Positions 1-9,004 of a stretch of 64,000 bases of DNA are shown here, piece by piece; within the stretch, counting starts at the first letter, position 1, and each line of letters begins with the position of its first letter. Made by a program: the position numbers and the translations under genes. The notes under the pieces were generated by a model, which saw only the letters and a program-made list of their open reading frames with translations, did no database searches and was not told the DNA's origin. Origin of the DNA: Kushneria konosiri (GTDB lineage: Bacteria > Pseudomonadota > Gammaproteobacteria > Pseudomonadales > Halomonadaceae); contig NZ_CP021323.1 of assembly GCF_002155145.1 (NCBI RefSeq), positions 124,001 through 188,000 of the forward strand. The letters are read 5' to 3'.

Positions 1-4
1 GGCT

Positions 5-1159
5 TCAGCGCCCGTGGGCATCCGAACCCCGTGAGCGATTATCACGTGACAGGGCCGACACCAGGGCATCGTTGAGCACCTCGCCACGCCAGCCGCTCAT
101 GCAGGGCCAGTCGGTGCCCTGAATATCCGCACTGATCCAGCGCTCAAGCTCACGACGAGTCACGAGTACTTCTGCCGGCAAGGACAATGCCGTGGCGCGC
201 TCATTGACCGCCGCCTTCAATGCTTTCATACGCTTTTTGTACGCATCGCTGATGGGAGAAGGCAACGTATTGGGCAGATCAGACGTCTCCAGTCGCACCG
301 CCTCTTCGATCAGGGCCAGCAGCGTGTCGCCTTCGCGCTTGATCAGGGCAGGCTTGACGCCATCGACCCGGGAAAGCTCATAGCGGTTGCCCGGCAGTGC
401 CGCCGCCATTTCCATCAGGGTGGCATCACTGGCCAGCCAGTTGCGCGGCAGATTGCGCTCGCGTACGGCGCGTTCACGCCAGACACAAAGGCGCTGAAAG
501 GCCGCCAGTTGTCGTGATTCCAGACGCCAGGCGTTGCGGTGACGCAGATACCAGTTCGCGTCGTCGCGCGGGCCTTTTGCGACGCTGACCAATGCCCGAC
601 AGTCCTCAAGCAGCCATTCAAGCCGGGCCTTTTCTTGAAGAGATGACTGTTGTCGCTGCCAGATCAATGGCAACCAGACCACATCCAGTGCCGCATAGCG
701 ACACTGTTCCTCGCTCAGTGGACGCTGCAGCCAGTTGGAGCGGGTTTCTCCCTTTGGCACATGCGCCTGCGCCCAGTGGTCCACCAGCCGCTGATAGCTG
801 ATGGAGCTCTCCTCGCCCAGCAGAGCATGGGCCATCTGGGTATCCACCAGCGGTGAAGGCACATCGCCGATCCAGAGCGTAAATATTTCCATGTCTTCAC
901 TGCAGGCGTGCAGTATCTTCAACGGCCCCGTATCGCCCAGCAGGGTGCGCAGCGAGTCGCTCGGCGCCACCGCGGTCGGGTCGATCAGATAGACGACATC
1001 GGCATCCCCCAGCTGAATCAGTGCAGGCACCGGATAGAAGGTGGTTTCGCGCATGAACTCGGTATCCACCCCGATCACATCGCGAGTGGCAAGATCAGCG
1101 CAGGCGCGCTCGAGCGCTTCTTCGGTATCGATAAAGTGCCAGGTAACTTCAGTGGGCAT
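5..1159 (-). CDS. rnd: Ribonuclease D
   Basis: A 3'-to-5' exoribonuclease that trims tRNA precursors and other stable RNAs in the cytoplasm. The 384-residue product carries the DEDDy exonuclease residues: D32 and E34 in VDTEF, D89 in HACSEDME, and Y155/D159 in YAALD. HRDC-type helical regions follow, and the length is close to the family's usual 370-380 residues. I chose the ATG at 1159 rather than an upstream in-frame start because the first 20 residues of the longer reading do not resemble the family and cross the recR terminator. The gene is complete, ending 4 bases from the window edge. It follows the recR terminator, so it probably has its own promoter. Confidence 0.93.
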   Translation of the reverse strand: MPTEVTWHFIDTEEALERACADLATRDVIGVDTEFMRETTFYPVPALIQLGDADVVYLIDPTAVAPSDSLRTLLGDTGPLKILHACSEDMEIFTLWIGDVPSPLVDTQMAHALLGEESSISYQRLVDHWAQAHVPKGETRSNWLQRPLSEEQCRYAALDVVWLPLIWQRQQSSLQEKARLEWLLEDCRALVSVAKGPRDDANWYLRHRNAWRLESRQLAAFQRLCVWRERAVRERNLPRNWLASDATLMEMAAALPGNRYELSRVDGVKPALIKREGDTLLALIEEAVRLETSDLPNTLPSPISDAYKKRMKALKAAVNERATALSLPAEVLVTRRELERWISADIQGTDWPCMSGWRGEVLNDALVSALSRDNRSRGSDAHGR

Positions 1160-1209
1160 GGTTATTGGGTCTACAGCCGCCTGCCGGCACTCGAGCCGAC
1201 AGTGAATCA

Positions 1210-1236
1210 GAAAAAACAAGCCGCATGGCGGCTTGT
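1210..1236 (-). terminator. Rho-independent terminator after recR
   Basis: A perfect 9-bp stem (ACAAGCCGC / GCGGCTTGT, loop of 3) at 1216-1236 is followed on the minus strand by six T at 1211-1216. It lies 42 bases past the recR stop and closes the dnaX-ybaB-recR operon before rnd. Confidence 0.85.
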
Positions 1237-1278
1237 CGCATCGGTCAGGTTTACTTCAAGCAACGTTATGGCATGGCA

Positions 1279-1896
1279 TCAGTTGGCGTCCTGCTCGCCA
1301 AAGGGTTGACGCCCCATGAACGCACGTGACAGCGTCCCGCCATCGACATATTCAAGCTCGCCTCCCATCGGTACGCCATAGGCCAGACGCGAGCAGCGTA
1401 CCCCCAGTGCACGCAGCTGCTCGGCGATATAGTGGGCCGTTGCCTCTCCCTCGACGGTAGGATTGGTGGCCAGAATCAGCTCCTCGATCTGGCGCTGATG
1501 GACCAGCGCTTCCAGCTGATCCAGCCCCAGGTCAGCGGGGCCGATGCCGTCGATGGGCGAGAGATGGCCATGCAGGACGAAATAGCGCCCACGAAATCCG
1601 CCGGCCTCTTCGATGGCCAGCAAATCGGCCGGAGATTCCACCACACACAGGGCGTGGTCATCCCGGCGAGCATCCTCGCAGATACTGCACAGCCGGCTTT
1701 CCGTCAGGTTACGACAGCGCTCACAGTAGCCCACTCTTTCAAGCGCCTCGCCCAGCACTTCCGCCAGCCGGCGTCCGCCTTCGCGGTCACGCTCCAGCAG
1801 ATGGAAGGCCATGCGCTGCGCCGTGCGAGGACCAACGCCCGGCAGCACTCGCAGCGTCTCAAGCAAACGATCGATCAGCGGTGAAAATGTCGCCAT
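1279..1896 (-). CDS. recR: Recombination protein RecR
   Basis: Works with RecF and RecO to load RecA at gaps in single-stranded DNA. The 205-residue protein shows an N-terminal helix-hairpin-helix ([13 protein letters not shown], residues 18-30), a four-cysteine zinc site (C58, C61, C70, C73) and a Toprim domain ([16 protein letters not shown]). The length matches the family (about 200). It is the third gene of dnaX-ybaB-recR, a widely conserved operon, with 14 bases between it and ybaB. A terminator follows directly. Confidence 0.96.
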   Translation of the reverse strand: MATFSPLIDRLLETLRVLPGVGPRTAQRMAFHLLERDREGGRRLAEVLGEALERVGYCERCRNLTESRLCSICEDARRDDHALCVVESPADLLAIEEAGGFRGRYFVLHGHLSPIDGIGPADLGLDQLEALVHQRQIEELILATNPTVEGEATAHYIAEQLRALGVRCSRLAYGVPMGGELEYVDGGTLSRAFMGRQPFGEQDAN

Positions 1897-1910
1897 GAAT
1901 TGCGCGTATC

Positions 1911-2237
1911 CTAGAAAGGCATCTTGAAGCCGGGCGGCAGATTGAGCCCCTGGGTGGCTTCTTCCATTTTGGTGCGCGAGTTGACTTCAACCTTGCGCAC
2001 GGCGTCGTTGACAGCCGCGGCCAGCAGGTCTTCAAGAAATTCCTTGTCTTCCTGCATGATGGCCGGGTCGAGCTCGATCGATGTGACATCATGCCGACCG
2101 TTCATGGTCACCTTGACCATACCGGCACCGGATTCACCGTGCACTTCGGTGTCAGCAATCTCTTCCTGCACCTTTTGCATCTTGTCCTGCATTTCCTGAG
2201 CCTGCTTCATCAGGTTGCCCATGCCACCCTTCATCAT
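1911..2237 (-). CDS. ybaB: YbaB/EbfC nucleoid-associated protein
   Basis: A small DNA-binding protein that dimerises and coats DNA, linked by position to replication and recombination genes. The 108-residue product opens with [20 protein letters not shown], which matches the family's N-terminus. This fixes the start at 2237, where GAGGGA lies about 8 bases upstream, rather than at the longer in-frame start at 2252. A heptad-like helix (residues 8-35) is followed by the beta sheet typical of the family. It sits between dnaX and recR in the same transcript. Confidence 0.94.
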   Translation of the reverse strand: MMKGGMGNLMKQAQEMQDKMQKVQEEIADTEVHGESGAGMVKVTMNGRHDVTSIELDPAIMQEDKEFLEDLLAAAVNDAVRKVEVNSRTKMEEATQGLNLPPGFKMPF

Positions 2238-2286
2238 GATTGCGTCCCTCAAGAGTCGTTAAATCAAACCGTTATCAATTGCCAAA

Positions 2287-4467
2287 TTAGCCGTTGCCGG
2301 CATCATCCTGCTCGAACGAAGTCACGCTGCGCTCCAGCAGGCGGGCACCAAACACTTCCTGTAGAGACTGAATATGCGGGTCATCACGCAAGGCTTCAAT
2401 GGCACGCTGCAATCGCGCCTGCTCAAGCCGTGCCCGACGTCGGGCCGGGGTCTCGATACGCTCATCGATCTCCCCTACCTCGATGCTCACTCGACGTGAC
2501 AGGCCGCGTGCCGCCAGCGCCTTTTGAAGACGTTCCCGGTGAACTTCAGCGTTCATGGCACTCTGGGAATGATGCAGCCACATGGCGAGATGCTGACCGT
2601 CATCATGGTGCACCACGCAATTGGCCACCAGATTGGCCGTCATTCCCGAAAGCCCGAGCCGGGAAAAAAGCTCAAGCCAGCCGGCGTTGTCGATCGGCGT
2701 GTGATCCGCCTCGACCGGCAGGGCATGAGAAGTCACACCAGTATCTGATGCGCCATCATCCAATGCGTCGTCTGTCGATGAATCAACATCATCGCGTGGC
2801 GCTTCATCGCCAAGCCCTTCGACCATCGTGGCAAGCGCCTGGGCCTGACCGGCCGCATTCTCCCCGACCGCTTCATTCATGTACTCATCGAGCGGGTCAT
2901 CATGGTCCTCTTCGTCATCGTCAGGCACCTCGATGGCCGGCGCTATCCGCGACGGTGCCGAGGACGCACCAAACATGGCCTGATGCGTGTCCGTAACCTC
3001 GGGCACCTCCGGCGTAACGCTCGGCTGAGGATGATCGGCAGGGATGCTCTCCCCGGCCTCTTCATACAGCGCCTCGCCATAGGCGGCGCTCTCTGATGCA
3101 TCGACCAGCGACGCGGCAGCGTCATCATCATTCCAGGGCGGTGCCGGGACAGGCGCAGACGGCTCGGCAGCAGATGGTGCGGGCTCGGCCTGTACGGCCG
3201 GGATTTCCATCGCCGCCGGGGAAGACGTTGCAGGCGTCGATGCGTTCGACTCATGCACCGCATGGGCAGATGTCGCCTCGACAGGCGCCGTTTGCGAGGC
3301 TGTGGCGGTGTCCGTCGCCGGTGGCGGTGTCGATGACGCCTCGCCCCGTATTGGCAGCGGCTTGTTATCCGGTGAGGGCGCGCCCTGCGGGCGGAAGGCC
3401 AGCATCCGCAACAGCGTCATTTCCAGCGCCGTTCGCTGCTCGGGGGCATTATCCATGTCCCCTCGGCCGTTGAGCGCAATCTGATAATAAAGCTGCACGT
3501 CTTCAGGCGTGAAGTGTGCGGCCAGAGCGATCAGAGCCTCGCGATCGCCCTGGGCGTTATCCAGTGCCGCTGGCACCATCTGCGCGATCGCCAGACGATG
3601 AAAGACGCCGCACAGGGCATCCAGTACGCCGGCAAAATCGGGGCCCTGCTCAGCCAGATGCGCCACCCTTGCCAGTACATCGGCGGCATCACCACCGGCC
3701 AGCGATTCAGCCAGCGCCAGAATCTGTCGATGATCGAGCGTGCCGAGCATCGCGATGACGTCCTGCTCGCGCACTTCCCCGTGACCAAAGGCAATGGCCT
3801 GGTCGGTCAGCGACATGGCATCGCGCATGGAGCCATCCGCAGCGCGCCCCAAGAGCCAGAGCGCTGCAGTATCGAAGGCGGTCTGCTCCTGGGTCAGCAC
3901 ATGCCCCAGATGATCCACGATACGCTCGGGCGTCATGCGTTTGAGCGCAAACTGCAGACAGCGCGACAGCACCGTAATGGGCAACTTTTGCGGGTCGGTG
4001 GTGGCCAGCAAGAAACGCACGTGCGGTGGCGGCTCTTCCAGTGTCTTGAGCAGCGCATTGAAACTGTGGGTCGACAGCATGTGTACCTCGTCGATGAGGT
4101 ACACCTTGTAACGGCCCTGGGTAGGCGCGTACTGCACGTTGTCGAGCAGCTCACGAGTATCTTCAACACGGGTCCGCGAGGCAGCATCCACCTCGATCAG
4201 ATCGACAAAACGCCCCTGATCGATGTCCTGACAGGTTCGGCACTGCCCGCACGGGCGCGACGTCACGCCGGTTTCACAGTTCAGACACTTGGCCAGAATG
4301 CGTGCCAGTGTGGTTTTGCCCACACCACGCGTGCCGGTAAACAGGTAAGCGTGGTGCAGCCGTCCCTGATCAAGCGCGTTGACCAGCGCACGACTGACAT
4401 GCTCCTGCCCTATCAGCTCATGAAATGTGCGCGGCCGCCATTTGCGGGCCAGTACCTGATAGCTCAT
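2287..4467 (-). CDS. dnaX: DNA polymerase III subunit tau (gamma/tau)
   Basis: Clamp-loader ATPase subunit that also links the two polymerase cores and the DnaB helicase at the replication fork. In the 726-residue product the Walker A motif is GTRGVGKT (45-52), zinc-binding cysteines are C64, C73, C76 and C79, Walker B is LIDEVHML, and the SRC arginine-finger motif is LSRC. A long acidic, proline- and alanine-rich linker (about 365-590) precedes the C-terminal tau domain. I did not see the E. coli slippery heptamer (A AAA AAG) in the coding strand, so a frameshift-made gamma form is not evident. First gene of the dnaX-ybaB-recR operon. Confidence 0.97.
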   Translation of the reverse strand: MSYQVLARKWRPRTFHELIGQEHVSRALVNALDQGRLHHAYLFTGTRGVGKTTLARILAKCLNCETGVTSRPCGQCRTCQDIDQGRFVDLIEVDAASRTRVEDTRELLDNVQYAPTQGRYKVYLIDEVHMLSTHSFNALLKTLEEPPPHVRFLLATTDPQKLPITVLSRCLQFALKRMTPERIVDHLGHVLTQEQTAFDTAALWLLGRAADGSMRDAMSLTDQAIAFGHGEVREQDVIAMLGTLDHRQILALAESLAGGDAADVLARVAHLAEQGPDFAGVLDALCGVFHRLAIAQMVPAALDNAQGDREALIALAAHFTPEDVQLYYQIALNGRGDMDNAPEQRTALEMTLLRMLAFRPQGAPSPDNKPLPIRGEASSTPPPATDTATASQTAPVEATSAHAVHESNASTPATSSPAAMEIPAVQAEPAPSAAEPSAPVPAPPWNDDDAAASLVDASESAAYGEALYEEAGESIPADHPQPSVTPEVPEVTDTHQAMFGASSAPSRIAPAIEVPDDDEEDHDDPLDEYMNEAVGENAAGQAQALATMVEGLGDEAPRDDVDSSTDDALDDGASDTGVTSHALPVEADHTPIDNAGWLELFSRLGLSGMTANLVANCVVHHDDGQHLAMWLHHSQSAMNAEVHRERLQKALAARGLSRRVSIEVGEIDERIETPARRRARLEQARLQRAIEALRDDPHIQSLQEVFGARLLERSVTSFEQDDAGNG

Positions 4468-4545
4468 GCAGCGCGATAGCCTGTAATCGAAGCGGTGAAG
4501 TGTCGACGTACCGGAAAGCTCGTCGATCCGATGGATAGGCCGACC

Positions 4546-4574
4546 ATTCTATCGGCTGGGCACAGATGCGCCAA
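4546..4574 (-). promoter_or_regulatory. Probable sigma70 promoter of dnaX
   Basis: On the minus strand, a -35 box TTGGCG (4569-4574) and a -10 box TAGAAT (4546-4551) are separated by 17 bases. They match the consensus at 4 of 6 and 5 of 6 positions. Transcription would start near 4540 and give a leader of about 70 bases before the dnaX ATG. Confidence 0.5.
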
Positions 4575-4722
4575 TCAATCCCTGACAACGACTCGCGTCA
4601 TGATCAGTGGTGACAGCGTTTCAATGAAGGTGACGTCATGAAAGACAGCACAACATGACCGAGAAGGTCGGCATGATCAAAATCAGACTGGCATGAAGAG
4701 AATACTTCGAAGGAAGGGTGGC

Positions 4723-4829
4723 AACCCTCGACAGCCACATCCCGGCACACGCATCCATCACTACCGTTGCTCCCTTCCGGGCCTGGCGGGGTTCGCGATA
4801 TCGCGTTGCGAGAGGACCATCGAGGGTCA
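4723..4829 (-). ncRNA. ffs: 4.5S signal recognition particle RNA (small bacterial type)
   Basis: RNA core of the signal recognition particle; binds Ffh and targets nascent membrane proteins to FtsY. On the minus strand the conserved loop region reads CCAGGCCCGGAAGGGAGCA, followed by GTGTGCCGGGATGTGGCT, both close to the E. coli 4.5S hallmarks. The ends pair: CCCTCGA near 4820-4826 with TCGAGGG near 4725-4731. The ends are approximate (about 100 nt). Its position upstream of dnaX is known from other gammaproteobacteria. I see no clean U-tract terminator directly after it. Confidence 0.93.
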
Positions 4830-4895
4830 CCATCACCGGAGATCAGGACATGATATTTGCCAGCTGCTGGCCAGCCCCCGATCAACCGAGCGCGC

Positions 4896-4925
4896 ATCTT
4901 AGCAGCACGACTCCCAAAATCGCAA
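4896..4925 (-). promoter_or_regulatory. Possible promoter of the 4.5S RNA gene
   Basis: Minus-strand TTGCGA (4920-4925) and TAAGAT (4896-4901) are spaced 18 bases apart. If used, the transcript would carry a leader of about 60 bases to be removed from the SRP RNA. The two boxes are only a fair match to consensus. Confidence 0.35.
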
Positions 4926-5016
4926 GCGATGCCGACAAGCGATCACAACAGTCGTGATGCATCGGTCGTCCAGGGTAAACTGCCCTTCTTTTGCATATGG
5001 TCGCTGCGGAGCCTTC

Positions 5017-5684
5017 ATGGCACTACTGCTCATCGAAGATGACGTGCTGCTGGCACAGACACTTGAAACCCTGCTGCGTGACCATGATGATCGACTGGAC
5101 ATCATCACACGCGGGGATCATGCCTGTGATTATCTTGCCACGCCTCGCCCTCTGGATCTGGTGATTCTGGATCTCAACCTGCCCCATCGCGGCGGTCTTG
5201 AGGTGCTCACCACACTGCGTCGGCATGACCGCCAGACCCCCGTACTGATTCTGACCGCTCGCGCCTCGGTCGAGGATCGCGTGGCCGGTCTGGATCTGGG
5301 CGCCGATGACTACCTGACCAAACCTTTCTCGCTCGACGAATTCGAGGCCCGGGTACGCGCGCTGCTGCGCCGCGCGCGACCGACCGCCAGTGACACTCTC
5401 GCAATGGGGCAACTGGTTCTGCATGTCCCTACCCAGCGACTCGAGCTTGATCAGGTGCCGCTGTCGCTTCCCGGACGCGAACAGCGTCTGCTGGCTTGTC
5501 TGCTGCGCCACAGTGAACAGGTCATCAGCCGGGCAGATCTCATGCACGAGGCCTTTGGCAGCGATGCCCCCCGGGCGATAACGCCCTGGAAGTTTATGTG
5601 CACCGCCTGCGTCGACGCCTTGAAGGCAGCGATGTGCGCATTCGCACGGTTCGCGGCCTGGGTTATCGTCTGGAGCCGATCTAG
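5017..5684 (+). pseudogene. OmpR/TctD-type response regulator, frameshifted
   Basis: Winged-helix DNA-binding response regulator, partner of the histidine kinase that follows. The receiver domain has the acidic pair ED (7-9), phospho-acceptor D52 (LVILDLNLP) and conserved lysine in LTKPF. The DNA-binding domain starts near residue 125. At codon 184 the frame breaks in a six-C run (5567-5572). As read, the protein ends in an unrelated tail at 5691. In the alternative frame the expected end is intact (NALEVYVHRLRRRLEG ... RTVRGLGYRLEPI, stop at 5684). One extra C restores a 222-residue protein ending 3 bases before the kinase ATG. The cause may be assembly error, mutation or slippage. The start ATG at 5017 was chosen because MALLLIEDD is the family's N-terminus. 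Confidence 0.9.
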
Positions 5685-5687
5685 ACC

Positions 5688-7055
5688 ATGACGCCTGCGG
5701 CCAGCCTCCATCGGCGCCTTCTGGGCGGACTCACCCTCCTGCTTTTGCTGACCTGCATCCTGCTGCTGTGGCAGTCCTGGTATAGCGCGCAGCGCAGCGC
5801 CGATCGTGTCCATGACCGACTGCTCGCGTCAGCCGCCCAGGTCATGAGCGATCAGGTCGGCTGGCGCGATGGTCGACTCTGGTTTGATGTACCGGCCTCG
5901 GCACTGGACATGCTGGCGCCGCACGGTGATGAACGCGTTTTTTATACGCTGGTCGATCACAAGGGGCATACGGTCAGCGGTAACGCCGACCTTGAAAATC
6001 TGCTCACCGCCCTACCGGCCCCCGGCACCTTCCACGCCGATTCGGCAAATCTTGATGGTCTGTCGCTGCGTATCGGCGCACTGGGGGCGCGCCTGACCGC
6101 CTGGCAACACCGCGAGCCGTACACGCTGCTTGTGGCCCATACCCTGGAGGCGCGTCGTACCATGACAATGGCGCTTTTCCGCGACAGCAGCCTGAGACTG
6201 GCCGGCATCGTGGCGCTGGCACTGGCAGGGCTTTTGATGACCCTGCGCCTGGCCCTGCGCCCGCTGGAGCATTTGCGCACACGGCTGAAGGCCCGCTCGG
6301 CGCATGATCTCTCCCCCATTGATGCCAGCGTACCGCGCGAACTCGAAGAACTGCTTGCCGCCCTCAATGCCCTGCTGGCTCGCCAGCAACAGGTGCGCAA
6401 TCAAGAACAACGCTTTATCGGTGATGCCTCCCATCAGCTGCGAACCCCACTGGCCGGCATTGCTGCCAGTGCAGAGCTGGCGCTTAGAAGCAGTGATCCG
6501 AGCCGCTGGCAACAGGCCCTGCAGGAAGTCCAGCTTGGCACCCGCCGCGCCACGCGTCTGGCCGAACAGCTGCTGTCACTGACGCGTCTTGACTCTTCAC
6601 AGGCGCCCGTAACGCGACAGCCAGTGGCGCTGGCGTCTCTCGCCCGTGACACGCTGCTTCGCCTGCTGCCGGCCGCCGACCGCGCCGGCATTGACCTCGG
6701 GCTTGCCGAGCCCTTCCCGGAACTGGTCATCGAGGGCGATGGCTGGCAGCTTGAAGAAGCGCTGAGCAACATGATCGATAACGCCCTGCGCTACGCCCGC
6801 ACTCGGGTGACCGTCGGCATCGATGCGACCGCCAGCGTGCTTTATGTCGAAGACGATGGCCCGGGTATCAGTGCTGCCGATCAGGCGGAAGTGCTCCGTC
6901 CGTTTTATCGCTGCCAGGAGCAGGAAACCGGCAGCGGTCTGGGACTCGCCATTGCTGACGGCGTGGCCCGGGCCCATGGTGGGCATGTGGTCATGGACTA
7001 CACCCGCCACGGTGATTTCATGATCGGCCTGTATCTGCCCGAGGTCTTGTCCTGA
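5688..7055 (+). CDS. Sensor histidine kinase (TctE/QseC-like)
   Basis: Inner-membrane sensor of a two-component system, expected to phosphorylate the upstream response regulator. The 455-residue protein has TM1 (about 10-29), a periplasmic domain of about 140 residues, TM2 (about 170-190) and a short HAMP-like linker. The H-box is GDASHQLRTPLAGI with phospho-acceptor H249, the N-box NMIDNALRYA, G1 EDDGPGI and G2 GSGLGLAIADGVARAHGG. All catalytic motifs are present. Its stop overlaps by one base the start of a periplasmic binding-protein gene, which suggests that the binding protein takes part in sensing. TctE-like is a family-level guess; the ligand is unknown. Confidence 0.9.
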   Translation: MTPAASLHRRLLGGLTLLLLLTCILLLWQSWYSAQRSADRVHDRLLASAAQVMSDQVGWRDGRLWFDVPASALDMLAPHGDERVFYTLVDHKGHTVSGNADLENLLTALPAPGTFHADSANLDGLSLRIGALGARLTAWQHREPYTLLVAHTLEARRTMTMALFRDSSLRLAGIVALALAGLLMTLRLALRPLEHLRTRLKARSAHDLSPIDASVPRELEELLAALNALLARQQQVRNQEQRFIGDASHQLRTPLAGIAASAELALRSSDPSRWQQALQEVQLGTRRATRLAEQLLSLTRLDSSQAPVTRQPVALASLARDTLLRLLPAADRAGIDLGLAEPFPELVIEGDGWQLEEALSNMIDNALRYARTRVTVGIDATASVLYVEDDGPGISAADQAEVLRPFYRCQEQETGSGLGLAIADGVARAHGGHVVMDYTRHGDFMIGLYLPEVLS

Positions 7056-8164
7056 TGTCGACTATTTTCAAGATCCTGTGCCGTGCCGTGTCGATCTCGC
7101 TACTGCTGGCTGGTGCACCCGCCGCCACTGGCGCCACCACCCTCTGGACAGCCTCGCCGGACCACCTGCACTTTCAGGGAAAGGGGCATGAGCGTCTTGA
7201 CATCCAGGGGGTGGCGGAAGCCGACATTGTGCGGCCCATACTTGAAGCCTTTCACCGACACTACCCGCAGATCACACTGAACTATCGCGATGCCTCGCGT
7301 GGCGAGCACCAGACATCCGCCTCGATTCCCCGCGATGTCGATCTCCTGATGTCTTCGGCCATGGCACAGCAGTATCGGCTGGCCAATGCAGGCCTCGCCC
7401 AGCCGCTGGGTGAGGGTGTGGTCAATCCACTCTGGCCGCAGGACGCCCGCTGGCGCGATGAGCTCATTGCACTGACCCGGGAACCGCTGGTCATGGTCTA
7501 TCGTCGGGAACTGGCCGACAGTATTCCGCCGCCTACGGATCACGCCAGCCTGCTGGCTCTGTTAAATCGCCACCGCGACGCGCTGACCGGCCGCGTCGTG
7601 ACCTATGATCCGGCCCGAAGCCCTACCGGTTTCATGGGCGTGGCTCAGGATGTCGCGCGCTCTGCAGAAGCCTGGACGCTTTTCGAGGCCATGGGCGAGG
7701 CAGACACATCACTGGTGGACTCTACAGCCGCAATGCTTCAGGGACTGATCGAGGGACGCTATCTGATCGGCTATAACCTGCTCGGCTCCTACGCGCGTCG
7801 CGCCATTCAACACCACCCCGAACTGGTCATGCAGGTGCCCGATGATTATGCACTGGCCCTGCAGAGGCTAGCGCTGATTCCCAGAACGGCTCCGCATCCT
7901 GACACGGCCAGACGCTTTCTGGCCTTCATTACCTCAAGCGAGGGGCAATCGGTCATGGCCAACCGGACCCCACTGGGCAGCCCGCTGGCCCCTCATGAAA
8001 GGACCGATCAAGCCGAGACATCGCTGGAGCCTATCCGTCTAACCCCGGGGCTGCTGGCGCTGATTGACCCGCTCAAGCGGCAGGCGCTGCTTCACCGCTG
8101 GCAGACGATCTTTGATAATGACCGGCGCCCCGCCTCGCACACCGCCGAAGTCGCGGTAGAATAG
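7055..8164 (+). CDS. Periplasmic solute-binding protein (Fe3+/PgtC-like family)
   Basis: A 369-residue exported protein with a signal peptide (about 1-26, hydrophobic core SISLLLAGAPAATG). The body resembles ABC-type periplasmic binding proteins of the iron/phosphoglycerate-regulator (PgtC) kind, with segments such as VDLLMSSAMAQQYRLANAGLAQPL and VTYDPARSPTGFMGVAQD. It is translationally coupled to the kinase (TGATG overlap). No permease or ATPase gene follows, so I infer that it acts as the sensing partner of the kinase rather than as part of a local importer. The next gene downstream, tlyA-like, is unrelated. Confidence 0.75.
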   Translation: MSTIFKILCRAVSISLLLAGAPAATGATTLWTASPDHLHFQGKGHERLDIQGVAEADIVRPILEAFHRHYPQITLNYRDASRGEHQTSASIPRDVDLLMSSAMAQQYRLANAGLAQPLGEGVVNPLWPQDARWRDELIALTREPLVMVYRRELADSIPPPTDHASLLALLNRHRDALTGRVVTYDPARSPTGFMGVAQDVARSAEAWTLFEAMGEADTSLVDSTAAMLQGLIEGRYLIGYNLLGSYARRAIQHHPELVMQVPDDYALALQRLALIPRTAPHPDTARRFLAFITSSEGQSVMANRTPLGSPLAPHERTDQAETSLEPIRLTPGLLALIDPLKRQALLHRWQTIFDNDRRPASHTAEVAVE

Positions 8165-8227
8165 CGCTCACAAAGATCCCGAATGCCCGGCATCGGGCCA
8201 CCCCTTTTGGCACTGCAGGACAGCAAC

Positions 8228-8998
8228 ATGAGCAGGATGGTACGTGTCGATCAGCTTCTGGTCGCCCGGGCACTGGTACGTTCACGCACACGCGCCCAGC
8301 GCCTGATTCGTCATGGCCGGGTACAGCTGATTGTTCAGGGACAGCCACGCACCCTGACCCGCCCCGGCGAGAAACTGCCCGAAGAGAGTGAGTTCCATAT
8401 CATCGAGGACCCGGAGGAGCGCTACGTCTCACGCGCCGGACTCAAGCTTGAGGCGCTGCTGGCCGCCACCGGCATGACTCCCGAGGGGCTGACGCTGCTG
8501 GATGTGGGTCAGTCAACCGGCGGATTCACCGATTGTCTGCTACAGCATGGCGCAGCTCGGGTAATCGGTATTGAGGTCGGTCATGATCAGTTGGAGGCGC
8601 TGCTGCGGGACGACCACCGCGTGCACTGCCTGGAAGGCGTCAACGCGCGTCACCTGCCAGTCGAGCAGATCATGGCGCTGGCCCCTGATGGGCTGGCGGG
8701 GGCCGTAATGGACGTATCGTTTATCTCCCAGACGCTGATTCTGCCGGAACTGGCACGACTGTTGCCGGCAGGCGCGCATCTGCTCAGTCTGGTCAAGCCG
8801 CAGTTCGAGCTTTCCCCCGAGCAGATCGGCAGCGGCGGCATCGTACGCGATGCGCGCCACTACGCGCAGGTGGAAGCCCGCCTGCGGCAGTGCTGCCAGC
8901 AGGCCGGGTTCACCCTCCACTACTGGGGCGACAGCCCGATTACCGGTGGAGACGGCAATCGAGAATTCGTGATGCATGCCACTCGCGACGTCAACTGA
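8228..8998 (+). CDS. TlyA-family rRNA methyltransferase (S4 domain)
   Basis: Predicted S-adenosylmethionine-dependent 2'-O-methyltransferase of rRNA, cytoplasmic; the family was once called hemolysin A. The 256-residue product has an S4 RNA-binding domain at 1-65 (MVRVDQLLVARALVRSRTRA). An FtsJ-like fold follows, with the SAM-binding motif LDVGQSTGGFTDCLLQHGA and a later VMDVSFISQT. The ATG at 8228 was preferred because the S4 domain begins there. It converges with the mechanosensitive channel gene, leaving only 6 bases between the two stops. Confidence 0.88.
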   Translation: MSRMVRVDQLLVARALVRSRTRAQRLIRHGRVQLIVQGQPRTLTRPGEKLPEESEFHIIEDPEERYVSRAGLKLEALLAATGMTPEGLTLLDVGQSTGGFTDCLLQHGAARVIGIEVGHDQLEALLRDDHRVHCLEGVNARHLPVEQIMALAPDGLAGAVMDVSFISQTLILPELARLLPAGAHLLSLVKPQFELSPEQIGSGGIVRDARHYAQVEARLRQCCQQAGFTLHYWGDSPITGGDGNREFVMHATRDVN

Positions 8999-9004
8999 CC
9001 GTCA

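Noticed and set aside
2091..2996. Long plus-strand reading frame opposite dnaX and ybaB
   Set aside because: It is a shadow of two well-supported minus-strand genes and has biased composition (many His, Arg and Pro).
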